Of a DNA stretch of 64,000 bases, positions 25,533 through 34,192 are shown one piece after another. The DNA is from Nitrospirales bacterium (GTDB lineage Bacteria > Nitrospirota > Nitrospiria > Nitrospirales > UBA8639). Within the stretch, counting starts at the first letter, position 1. Every line of letters starts with the position of its first letter. Position numbers and translations under genes: made by a program. The notes beneath the pieces are model-generated. The model did no database searches. It saw only the letters and a program-made list of their open reading frames with translations, and was not told where the DNA came from. The stretch lies in assembly GCA_031315915.1 (NCBI GenBank), contig JALDRK010000001.1, forward strand, positions 62,001 through 126,000, in the 5' to 3' direction.

Positions 25533-26986
25533 TAGAAGTCGAACTGCACCACGGCTTGTCCCACTTGGATGTCAGCCGAGCCTTGTCCAGGCTTCCACGT
25601 TGTGCGTGCGCCTTCACCGGCGGCGTGCAGATTGGTGACGCGGTAGAAATAGCGCTGTTGATCGTCGGCCTCGCCCATCAACTGGTCGATCATGCGCCCG
25701 ACGAGCGTGACTTCGGACTCCGGCTCCTCAGGAGTCAGCTCGACCTTGGATCCGTCGTCGAACTCGACGAGCAGGCCGATCAGCGGCTCGGTGCCGCCCG
25801 CGGCCGCGCCGAACACGCCGTCCGCAGCCCGAACCGTAAACGAGAAAATGAGCGAGCTGTAACCCTGGTTCAGCATCAGCAGCTTGAGCAGCGCGGCTAG
25901 GTTCGGCTCGACGCGGCCGAAGACGATCGGCTCGAGCCACTCGACCGGCGCCTCGGGCGGAGTCACTTGATACTCAACGTCGACCCACTCTTGCGGTTGC
26001 AGTGTGCGATTGAGCAGCGAGCTCGAGTCCACCGGCGCCGCCGCGGCTTCATCAGAGACCCGCTCAGAAAGCAAGCGTTCGATGGCGACGGGACTTTCGA
26101 TGCGGTTGCGGACGCGCACACGGTAGCGGCCCGACGTACCGCCGACGGCCCCGAGAAAGTCGACGTCAAAAACGTCGGGCGAGGTTTGCCACAACGAAAG
26201 CGAGACGCGGCTCTGGGCGGGAGTGCCGTCGAAGAGCTGATAAGTGACTTCGCCGGTTACGCCCGTCGCAGGGTTGGCCAGGCGCTCACGCCACAGGCGG
26301 GTGAAGCGGTTGTGATCGAGGATGAGCGTGTCCGCGATGCCGACCGAGGCCTCGATTTCCGCTTCGTTCCGCTCCTGTTCGGCGTCGAGCAAGTCGAGCT
26401 CAAGGCGCAGCTTGGCTGCACGTGGCACGATGGGCGTGAACCGCGCGACGAGGCCTTCAGCGGCAAGCTCGGCGCGGGCGAGCTCGATGATCTCGGGATC
26501 GAGCCAGGGGTCGAGCTCGTAGGAAACGATTACGTTAAACAGCACTTCGGCCTGGTCGGCCTCACCGGTGGTGGCGAAATCCGCGGTGAGCAGGCTGAGG
26601 CTTGGCAGGTAAGGCGACTCCTGCGAGCGTGCCAGCCGGAACTCGGTAGGCGCCAGGTGGATAACGTCCGGCATCAAGTTGTCTTGGAAAACGACGCGGT
26701 CGGCGCGACCGCTGGGATCGGTCAGCGTGCGCGGCAGCAACAGGTGGATGGCGCTCGTTTGAAACGTTTCCGTCGCGTAGACCGAGGACTGCGTGCGCGG
26801 GTTGAAGTGAAAGGGCAACTGCGCGGACGCCTCTCGATCCGTATTGATGATGGCCGGCTTCCCGGTGCGGTCCAGCGGAATACGCAAGGGAACGACGGCG
26901 CGATTGTTCACACGCAAATCGCTGGCGGCGACAGCGGCGTTGAACGCGGGCGCGTTGACGCGGGTGAGCGTCGCTGAAGTCACCAC
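25532..26986 (-). CDS. Divergent YLP-family protein (member C)
   Basis: A 484-residue protein. The resemblance to the family is in the first half: a strand-rich start, then SPYLPSLSLLTADFATTG, LDPEIIELARAELAAEG and FTPIVPRAAKLRLEL, which parallels LRWDPELVENARAKLRAEE...LTPIFFREGSVKL in the protein at 34193. The C-terminal third (VEWLEPIVFGRVEPNLAALL onward) has no match I know. Start codon overlaps the end of the upstream gene by 7 bases. No signal peptide. Function unknown. Confidence 0.6.
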   Translation of the reverse strand: MVTSATLTRVNAPAFNAAVAASDLRVNNRAVVPLRIPLDRTGKPAIINTDREASAQLPFHFNPRTQSSVYATETFQTSAIHLLLPRTLTDPSGRADRVVFQDNLMPDVIHLAPTEFRLARSQESPYLPSLSLLTADFATTGEADQAEVLFNVIVSYELDPWLDPEIIELARAELAAEGLVARFTPIVPRAAKLRLELDLLDAEQERNEAEIEASVGIADTLILDHNRFTRLWRERLANPATGVTGEVTYQLFDGTPAQSRVSLSLWQTSPDVFDVDFLGAVGGTSGRYRVRVRNRIESPVAIERLLSERVSDEAAAAPVDSSSLLNRTLQPQEWVDVEYQVTPPEAPVEWLEPIVFGRVEPNLAALLKLLMLNQGYSSLIFSFTVRAADGVFGAAAGGTEPLIGLLVEFDDGSKVELTPEEPESEVTLVGRMIDQLMGEADDQQRYFYRVTNLHAAGEGARTTWKPGQGSADIQVGQAVVQFDF

Positions 26987-28014
26987 CGGGCGAACGGCGG
27001 CCGTCGGCTCGGTGGCGCGGCGGACAACAGGTGCGGCAACGCGAGCGGCCGCGGGGTCGCCCGCACCATGACAGGCGCCGCTCGAACGGTCGGCCTGGCA
27101 CGCGCCGTGGCCGGTATGACTCGCGCAGCCGCGGGAGCGGCGCGAACGCGCGCGGCCGGCTGCGCCGCGAAGCGTACCGCTAAATGGGGCCGGTCGAGCA
27201 GCACGCTCATGTTGTGTATGCGCGCGGTTTCTACCGGCGGATTGGCGCGTACCGTCACCCGCGAGGTAGTCGTATTGGCTGTTGTCGTCGCCGTTCGCGC
27301 CGGAACGCGCACAGCCGAAAGCGTCTCGCGATTGAGCACGCTCGTGACCAGCGCGCCGCTTGTGGCTAGTGCGTTTGCCTGGTCGAGCTTGCTCACCATG
27401 CCGCCCAACATTACTTGCCGCCAGGTGCGCACGCCGACGCGGGCGCTGTGCTTTAGGTGCAGGGTGGCGCTCCTTTCCGGGTCGCGCATGGCCTGATACA
27501 CGGCATCGAACTGCGCTTTTTCGGCAAAAATTGTGACCGACTGGGTACGCTCGCCATCGCCGCGCACGGGCGGCTGTAGCGGTACGACCTCCTCCGCCGC
27601 CGCGGCAGAGCCCTGGACTGGAAGCTTGTAGCGCAGCTCGAGGTCCGTGGCGTGGTCAAGCACGCGCAGATCAAGGCGCTCCGCAACCGGCGGTATCCAG
27701 GAAAATTCGATGGTCAGCCGTCCGGCCTCGCCGTCGTCCTCATCGCCGTCGTAGCGCAGCTCGACCCCCGGACGGCTGTCGAGCCGGGCTATCTGATAGA
27801 GCGGCAGGTAGAAACGGACGTGCGACGAACCGGCCGAAGGGTACAGCTTGTTGGGCTCCAGGGAGTCGCCGCCGGAAAGCACCGGACGCTCGACGGCCGC
27901 CGGAGCCGAGCGCCCGACCGTCTTGTCCTGGATGATCCGCTCCCGGACCAGGTGCAGTTTCGAAAGTTGGATCGCGCCTAATTTTGCGTCGACCAGGAGT
28001 GTGGATCTGTCCAT
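26980..28014 (-). CDS. Short YLP-family protein with Ala/Arg/Pro-rich tail (member D)
   Basis: A 344-residue protein, first gene of the minus-strand operon. Residues about 60-130 hold the family signature (VRFYLPLYQIARLDSRPGVE and then EAGRLTIEFSW). Instead of beta modules, the last 100 residues are low-complexity, with repeated R-V-R-A-x-P, A-A-x-A-R and T-A-R-A-R-P runs, strongly basic and probably disordered. This could bind an acidic partner or nucleic acid, or be a packing tail; I cannot tell. It faces the plus-strand operon across an A+T-rich gap of about 600 bases. Confidence 0.55.
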   Translation of the reverse strand: MDRSTLLVDAKLGAIQLSKLHLVRERIIQDKTVGRSAPAAVERPVLSGGDSLEPNKLYPSAGSSHVRFYLPLYQIARLDSRPGVELRYDGDEDDGEAGRLTIEFSWIPPVAERLDLRVLDHATDLELRYKLPVQGSAAAAEEVVPLQPPVRGDGERTQSVTIFAEKAQFDAVYQAMRDPERSATLHLKHSARVGVRTWRQVMLGGMVSKLDQANALATSGALVTSVLNRETLSAVRVPARTATTTANTTTSRVTVRANPPVETARIHNMSVLLDRPHLAVRFAAQPAARVRAAPAAARVIPATARARPTVRAAPVMVRATPRPLALPHLLSAAPPSRRPPFARW

Positions 28015-28632
28015 TTTGGAGCGCCTCCCGCACTCTGATCCCCGCCGTCTTTGGGCGATTCAACCGAGAGATGCGGACAGCCATTAGGACCAGCGTGAGA
28101 CCAAATATGAGATATTGTGGTTTTCGCTATTGCCATCAAATGGACTTCTATAGTATGTATGCTCCGTGTCATAAATCAAGTTCCAGCGATTTCGTGTCGG
28201 TGGACTTTTTGCATCATTATTCAACATGCCCCTGGAGCATGTATTTCTCCCCGGTCCCTATTATCGCCCACCGTCGGGACAAATTTCTCTGATGAGATTT
28301 CTCCAGCGTGAGTCACACCTTATCGAACCCAAAATCCCACTCCCCTCTTATTTATCTCCCTCACTCACATCGTGTCTGCAGCCTCCGCCGCTTCGGCTGA
28401 TTATCTGTTTGTATACATTTGTTATCCGAATGGATACAGTTTTTTGTTCCTTTATTTTTATCTGAGCCACATCAAATTTCATTTTATTTTTCACAGAATC
28501 AAAGACTTCTGCCGCCCCCATCAGGATAAATTTGGCTTTACCGGCAAAGGCATGAGCCTTGCAGTTTACTCATGAAAGGACTTTCCGGACCCGCTATTTG
28601 ACCAGGGGATGTATTATCCATGATGACGTTGG
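28015..28632. promoter_or_regulatory. A+T-rich divergent intergenic region
   Basis: Between two G+C-rich divergent operons this stretch is clearly A+T-rich (for example TTTATTTTTATCTGAG near 28452). It carries no convincing gene. It must contain the promoters of both operons, but I cannot assign boxes with confidence. The sharp change on both sides makes it stand out as a control region or a piece of different origin. Confidence 0.4.
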
Positions 28633-31491
28633 ATGTTTGTCCGTACCAATGAGCTGAGCCTGAAAACAGAACCGCCGCGTACCCTTATGCTGCTTATCCC
28701 ACCGATCCGCAAAATCGGCGACATTACCGTCTACCAGGACGACACCGTCTGGCATCGCTTTTATCTGCTGCCTTCGCTGCCCACCGTACGCACTGACGCC
28801 GAGGGTCGCCCGATTTTCCTGTTGGCCCTGTATCACATCTCGGATCAGGACCGCGCCGAGGATTCTACGCTGCCGCGCGGCGGCGGCTACATGAACTTCG
28901 ACGTGCAATTCGCCGTCAGCCCGGCCGACACAGAGTCGGCGAGAAGCGAGCTGCAGCAGTGGGTGGACGAGGAGTACCGCAAACGGCGCGCCGACCCGCA
29001 GCTCGCCCATCTGCCTGAATTCGCCTCGCCTACGCCGCCCAAAGTTGAGTTCGCCGACCCGCTGCTCTCTGGCGGTCGAGTGACAAAGCACACCACGCAG
29101 TCCGAGCATCTGGTGTCGGCGCGGTTCGCCGAGGCGCCGGCATCGCTGGTGAGCGGCTCGACGGCGGTTTTCAATCTCGACCTGACGACGACCGGCGCCT
29201 CCTTCATGAAGGACCTGATGGTCGGCCCCGACGGCGCCGGTGCGCGCGACTTGACGCCTGTCCAGGTGATCTACGACCTCAAGATGTGGGCGCGCGCGCC
29301 GGCGGTGAAGATCACCGTCAAGGGCCACTCCGAACGAATCCACAAAACGCTGCAGAAACTGTCGGAGACGAACCGCGACAATCCCTGCACGCCGCGAGAG
29401 GTGGAGACGTATCGCGAAAACGGAGTGAACAGCTCGACGCTCAAGGAGTCGGGGCATGTGGAGGTTCACGTCGACAAGGGCGATGCTTCGGTTCCCGACG
29501 AAATCGTCGAGTCGCTGCAGGAATACGCGCTCGACCTGTTCGACACGATGATCGAAGAGCGATTTCTCGTTCCGGCGGAGAGCCAGGACGACGCGCTAGA
29601 GTTCGATCGCGACGATCCCGCCATGCGCGACGCCGATCCGGGCTGGGTCGCCGTGCGCACGGGCGCCAACTACAGCGGCACATCTCGGGAGATCTCCGAA
29701 GACACCGACTCAATCGGCGACATGAACGACAAAGTGCGCTCGGTGCGTGTTCGCTCCGGCCACCGGGTCACACTGTACCAGCACGTCAACTACGCGGGCT
29801 CGGCCAAACAGCTGTCTTCGTCGATCAGCGACCTGGGCGGCTGGTGGGGTCAACACGTTTCCTCGGTGCGCGTTTGGCGGCCGCCTACGACGCGGTACAA
29901 GGTTCGCGAGACGCTAAATCAGTCGACGATGAATTTGGAGATCACCATCGACCGTTCGCAAGTCGTGGAATGGCCGCTGGTGGGGCAGGCGACGCTGCAA
30001 ACGTTTTTCGCCGATTCGGACGCGCAGGCGATGCGCCGCCACATCGTCGAGGTCATCCCTGACGATTTCAATACGTTGGGCGTGGCGGTGCAGGTTTTCG
30101 TGAACTTCCAGGACTCGCCGGTGCAAGCCGTGGAAGTGCAGACCGAGTACGAAGCCAAGGATTCGACGGGCGAGCGCCGAGTGACGCCCGCGTCGTTCAC
30201 GTTTCGCGCCGGGGCGCTTGAGCCGAAGAAGTTCGACCCGGCCGTGGTCAGCGGCAAGCGCGAGTACCGCTTTCGCTACCGCGTCATCTACGACGACGGC
30301 TCACAGTCGCCTTATACCGAGTGGGAGACGACGACGAATCGCGCGCTCAACGTGAGTGTCGTCGACCCGGGCTTGTTGCAGCTTGACGTCAGCGGCGCCA
30401 CGCTCAACTGGGATCTGCTGCGCGGCGTCACCGTGGCGTTGAGCTACGCGGATCCGAACGACCCGCAGGCCAACGCGCAGAAGACGTTTGAGCTGACCGC
30501 CGTCGCGCCGTCGCGCAAATGGCAGACGCGCCTCGGCAAAGGCGGCGGGATCGTCACCGCTAAACCGACGTATTTCCTCAAGGACGACAAAGTCGTCGAA
30601 GGTAAGGTGCATACGCTTGACACCACAGAGACGCTCTACGTCGTGCCGCCGCCTCAGCTTGACGTGCTCAACGTGAGCCTTGTGCCCGCGGGCGCGTGGG
30701 ACGGCGTCAACCAAGCCGTGGTCTCGCTCGAGTACGACGCGGGCGACGGGCGAATGTTCGACAAGACCTACCGCTTCACCAAGGTCGACGAGATGGCCGA
30801 GTGGGCCGTGTTGCTGCAGGATCCGACCAGACGCACGTTCCGCTACAAAGTGCTGGTCACTTACAAAAACGGCGATGTCGACCAGGGCCAGTGGAAGACC
30901 GAGTCCGGCGACCAGGCGATCGCCGTGAAAGTCAAGAGTGCGCCGAAGCTGCTGGTCAACGTGCTGGCGAACCTAGTCGACTTTTCGCGCACGCCGGCCG
31001 TCACAGCGTCACTGAGTTACGGAGACGAGCGCAAAACCCTTTCTTTTACGGCGCCGGGAACCCAGACGTGGCAGGTGCCGCTGATCGCGGACCTCGGACG
31101 CGAATACGCCTACGAAGTAACATGGCATCCGCTCGACGGCGACCCCATTAAATCGGGCGTCAAACGGACGGCCGATACGGAGCTGTTCATCCGCAAGGCG
31201 GTCATCTCGACGCCCGGCAAGTTTGATGTCATCGTGCGCGGCTTCGCCGTCGATTTTGCGGCCACGCCGTTCGTCGACGTCACGATCACACTCGCCGAGG
31301 GCGGCGAACGCAAAACGCTCACGCTGCACCAGGAGCAGAAGAACGCCACTTGGTCGGTCGACATCGGTGACCGCACCAATCGCAGCTATCAATACGAAGT
31401 CGTCTACAACCTCGCCGACGGGACGCGCGTGGACGGCCCTTTGGGCGAGAGCGACGACCCCGTCATCTCGGTCACGCCACATCGTCCTTAA
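28633..31491 (+). CDS. YLP-family protein with beta/gamma-crystallin domain (member E)
   Basis: A 952-residue protein, first of the plus-strand operon. The N-terminal family domain (about 20-240) shows ITVYQDDTVWHRFYLLPSLP, G-R-P, LPRGGGYMNFDV and APASLVSGSTAVF. Residues about 337-416 form a beta/gamma-crystallin-like unit with two Greek-key motifs (GANYSGTSREI and QHVNYAGSAKQL), a fold that often binds calcium. From about 500 there are five beta-sandwich-like modules with a recurring W...R-x-Y-x-Y-x-V-x-Y-x-x-x-D-G pattern. No signal peptide. The start could also be the ATG at 28687, where the similarity to other members begins. Function unknown. Confidence 0.68.
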   Translation: MFVRTNELSLKTEPPRTLMLLIPPIRKIGDITVYQDDTVWHRFYLLPSLPTVRTDAEGRPIFLLALYHISDQDRAEDSTLPRGGGYMNFDVQFAVSPADTESARSELQQWVDEEYRKRRADPQLAHLPEFASPTPPKVEFADPLLSGGRVTKHTTQSEHLVSARFAEAPASLVSGSTAVFNLDLTTTGASFMKDLMVGPDGAGARDLTPVQVIYDLKMWARAPAVKITVKGHSERIHKTLQKLSETNRDNPCTPREVETYRENGVNSSTLKESGHVEVHVDKGDASVPDEIVESLQEYALDLFDTMIEERFLVPAESQDDALEFDRDDPAMRDADPGWVAVRTGANYSGTSREISEDTDSIGDMNDKVRSVRVRSGHRVTLYQHVNYAGSAKQLSSSISDLGGWWGQHVSSVRVWRPPTTRYKVRETLNQSTMNLEITIDRSQVVEWPLVGQATLQTFFADSDAQAMRRHIVEVIPDDFNTLGVAVQVFVNFQDSPVQAVEVQTEYEAKDSTGERRVTPASFTFRAGALEPKKFDPAVVSGKREYRFRYRVIYDDGSQSPYTEWETTTNRALNVSVVDPGLLQLDVSGATLNWDLLRGVTVALSYADPNDPQANAQKTFELTAVAPSRKWQTRLGKGGGIVTAKPTYFLKDDKVVEGKVHTLDTTETLYVVPPPQLDVLNVSLVPAGAWDGVNQAVVSLEYDAGDGRMFDKTYRFTKVDEMAEWAVLLQDPTRRTFRYKVLVTYKNGDVDQGQWKTESGDQAIAVKVKSAPKLLVNVLANLVDFSRTPAVTASLSYGDERKTLSFTAPGTQTWQVPLIADLGREYAYEVTWHPLDGDPIKSGVKRTADTELFIRKAVISTPGKFDVIVRGFAVDFAATPFVDVTITLAEGGERKTLTLHQEQKNATWSVDIGDRTNRSYQYEVVYNLADGTRVDGPLGESDDPVISVTPHRP

Positions 31492-31506
31492 TTTCGGAGA
31501 AACGCC

Positions 31507-34188
31507 ATGATCAGACTACCCGCCTTTCAACACTTCCAGTTCGACGACGGCGAAACAGCAACCGTCTTCCAAGATGATCGCCGTTTTTGGGTTTTCTACG
31601 CCATCCCCGGCTTCCCCAGAGTCCGCATCGACCAGAACGAGAACCCGGTTTTCATGATGGTCAAGTACAACCTCTCGGACGAGTCCCGAGAGGCCGACCC
31701 GACGTTGCCGAGGGGCGGTGGCTACCTTGTTTTCGACTCCGAGCTCAAGCTCAGCAATGACAACCAAGAGACAGTCGTCAATGCACTCCAGGACTATGTC
31801 GATGATCGTTGGAATAAGCTCAAGAATCGGCCGCCGAGCAAAGGCAAGACGCTCGAGTTGCAGGCCACCTTCAACGACCAGATCGGCTCGCACTGGGGCG
31901 GGACCGGACACGAAGGCGGGCCGCGGGCCTCCGGGACCACGCATACCGACATGTCGTTGACCATTCCCGGGACCGGTTTTACGCCACCGACGGGCGACCC
32001 GCCCAAAGTGCAGCTCGGCGAGCCGCTGTGGAAGTCCGGCAAGGTGACGATGACAGCCCCGACGGCGCCCGGCTTGGTAAACGGCATGATCGGCGAACGG
32101 CCGGCGTCGCTGATCGGCAACAACGTGGCGGCGTTCAGCATCGACTTGACGCCTGACGGCGCCATGTTCATGGAGCAGACGCTGGTTGCGCCCGGCGGCG
32201 GCGGCGCCACGGATCTGACGCCGATTCAGGTGGTCTACGAGCTGACTATGCTGGCCAAGCTGCCGCCGGCGAGCATGTATCTCAAGTTTAACAGCGCTCA
32301 GGTCTACCACGCCGTGCAGGAACTCTTCCACGAGCACAACAACTGCAGCGACGACTATTTCACGTCGGAAAACATGATGACGACCGCGGTCGAGTCCGGG
32401 CTGATCCAGGTGAAGATCGACATGGGGGGCGTCACCGACGACGACCTCCAGCAGATGCTGATGCAGCAGGCGATGAACACGACGCAGCAGTTACTCACCC
32501 AGAAATTCGCCGACAAGGAACGCAAGCCCCTCGAAGAGTGGGCGGACTCGGATCTCGCGGAAAGCAGCCGGGAAGTCTATCGTCTCAAGCGCCAGAGCGA
32601 AGTCGAGATGATCGACTTCGAGCAAACCATCACGCTTGACACGACCACCGAGTTCACCATCGCTCCGCAGGCGACGATGCAGGCGTTCTTCCGTAAGCAA
32701 CAGGACATGGCGCCGTTCGTCCGCACGGTCAATACGAACAACGATCCGTTCTTCAAGACGCTGGGCCTGAGCGCGCGCGCTTTCGCCAAGTGGCAAGAGG
32801 ACGGCGTCGCTTTCGTCGAGCTTGAGATCAAATACTCGCACCGCGGAGAGACGAAGACGCAGACTTTCACCTTCACTCCCGCCGACAACGAGCCGAAGAA
32901 GTGGGACCCTGCGCTGATCGACGGCAAGCGGGACTACGAGTACCGCTGGCGCGTCGGTTTCCAAGGGCGCGACGCCGGCGATTGGTCGAAGTGGGAAAAA
33001 TCCACGTCTCGCAACTTAAACGTGGCCGTCGAGACGCCCGGCAAGCTCAACGTCGAAGTCACCGGCGTGGGGCTCGACTTCAACCATGTCCTCGACGCCG
33101 CGCTCGTGCATCTGCGCTACGAAGACCGCCGCCACGACGTCCCGATGGCGGGCCAGTCGATTCTGCTTTCGCCCGACCGCAACTCGGGCAACTGGACGCG
33201 GCAACTGTTCGCGCCCTGGGAAAACCCGGTCGAGTATCGCGTTGAGTACTTGCTCAAGTCGGGGACCGTGATCGACCAGTCGTGGACGAAAACCGATGGG
33301 CCCACGCAGAACATCCTGATCAAACGGCCGAAAGTCGATGTGCTTGATTTGACCCTGATCCCGGCGGGCAACTGGGCGGACGTCATTCAGTCCGTGTTGT
33401 CGCTCAAATACATCGACGGCGACTACGCGGCGGACGAGCAGTTCAACTTCCGCAAGTCCGACGAGTTCAAAGAGTGGGCGGTGCTGCTGCGCAACTCGAG
33501 CCAGCGAAAATTCCAGTACCGCATCCTGACCACGTTCAAGAACGGCGATACCCAAGAGACGGCGTGGCTCGAGCGCGAAGGCGACCAGGCCTTGCCGGTG
33601 ACTGTCGCCGGGCCGCCGCGTTTGGACGTGGCCGTCACCGGCGCCGTGCTCGACTATGCCAGCACGCCGCTCGTCAAGGTGGATCTCGAGTACAAGGACC
33701 CCGACGGGCAGGGCGACATCCAGAGCTACTCGCTGCAGAAGCCCGACGACGTTCACAAGTGGTCGGTTCCGCTGCGGCAGAACGGGCCGCGCGCTTATCG
33801 CTACATGCTGACTTATTTCCCCATTGAAGGCGACCCGGTAGAGCGCGCGTGGGTGGACACGGAGACGGAGCTGATCGTCGTGCCGCGCTACTCGATTCCC
33901 AAAGTGGGCGCCAAGGTGCTGCCCACGCTGCAGGATTTCACCAAGACACCCGGCGTCGAGGTGGGCTTCTCCTATGACCACGCGCAGAGCGGCACGCATC
34001 TGGATCACACGCTGATCTTCACCGACAAGACGCCGCAGGAGTGGTTCGCTCCGATTCCCGACGACGCTCCGAAGGAATACACGATGGCCACGACGTGGTT
34101 CTTTGCCGACGGGACGCAGCGTTCTTCGGAAATCAAGCTCGAAAAACCCGCCGTTTTGCTGCCGCCGCCGCCGGCGGGAGGAGCATAG
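31507..34188 (+). CDS. YLP-family protein (member F)
   Basis: An 893-residue paralog of the upstream gene, 15 bases behind it. The N-terminal domain has TVFQDDRRFWVFYAIPGFPR, LPRGGGYLVFDSE, ERPASLIGNNVAAFSIDL and LTPIQVVYEL, all in the same order as member E. An extra Gly/Thr/Pro-rich insert of about 60 residues lies at about 115-175. It lacks the crystallin unit. About five C-terminal modules follow (for instance GKLNVEVTGVGLDFNHVLDA and PRLDVAVTGAVLDYASTPLV), ending in a Pro-rich tail PPPPAGGA. A CGGAGA site precedes the ATG. No signal peptide. Function unknown. Confidence 0.68.
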   Translation: MIRLPAFQHFQFDDGETATVFQDDRRFWVFYAIPGFPRVRIDQNENPVFMMVKYNLSDESREADPTLPRGGGYLVFDSELKLSNDNQETVVNALQDYVDDRWNKLKNRPPSKGKTLELQATFNDQIGSHWGGTGHEGGPRASGTTHTDMSLTIPGTGFTPPTGDPPKVQLGEPLWKSGKVTMTAPTAPGLVNGMIGERPASLIGNNVAAFSIDLTPDGAMFMEQTLVAPGGGGATDLTPIQVVYELTMLAKLPPASMYLKFNSAQVYHAVQELFHEHNNCSDDYFTSENMMTTAVESGLIQVKIDMGGVTDDDLQQMLMQQAMNTTQQLLTQKFADKERKPLEEWADSDLAESSREVYRLKRQSEVEMIDFEQTITLDTTTEFTIAPQATMQAFFRKQQDMAPFVRTVNTNNDPFFKTLGLSARAFAKWQEDGVAFVELEIKYSHRGETKTQTFTFTPADNEPKKWDPALIDGKRDYEYRWRVGFQGRDAGDWSKWEKSTSRNLNVAVETPGKLNVEVTGVGLDFNHVLDAALVHLRYEDRRHDVPMAGQSILLSPDRNSGNWTRQLFAPWENPVEYRVEYLLKSGTVIDQSWTKTDGPTQNILIKRPKVDVLDLTLIPAGNWADVIQSVLSLKYIDGDYAADEQFNFRKSDEFKEWAVLLRNSSQRKFQYRILTTFKNGDTQETAWLEREGDQALPVTVAGPPRLDVAVTGAVLDYASTPLVKVDLEYKDPDGQGDIQSYSLQKPDDVHKWSVPLRQNGPRAYRYMLTYFPIEGDPVERAWVDTETELIVVPRYSIPKVGAKVLPTLQDFTKTPGVEVGFSYDHAQSGTHLDHTLIFTDKTPQEWFAPIPDDAPKEYTMATTWFFADGTQRSSEIKLEKPAVLLPPPPAGGA

Positions 34189-34192
34189 AGCC

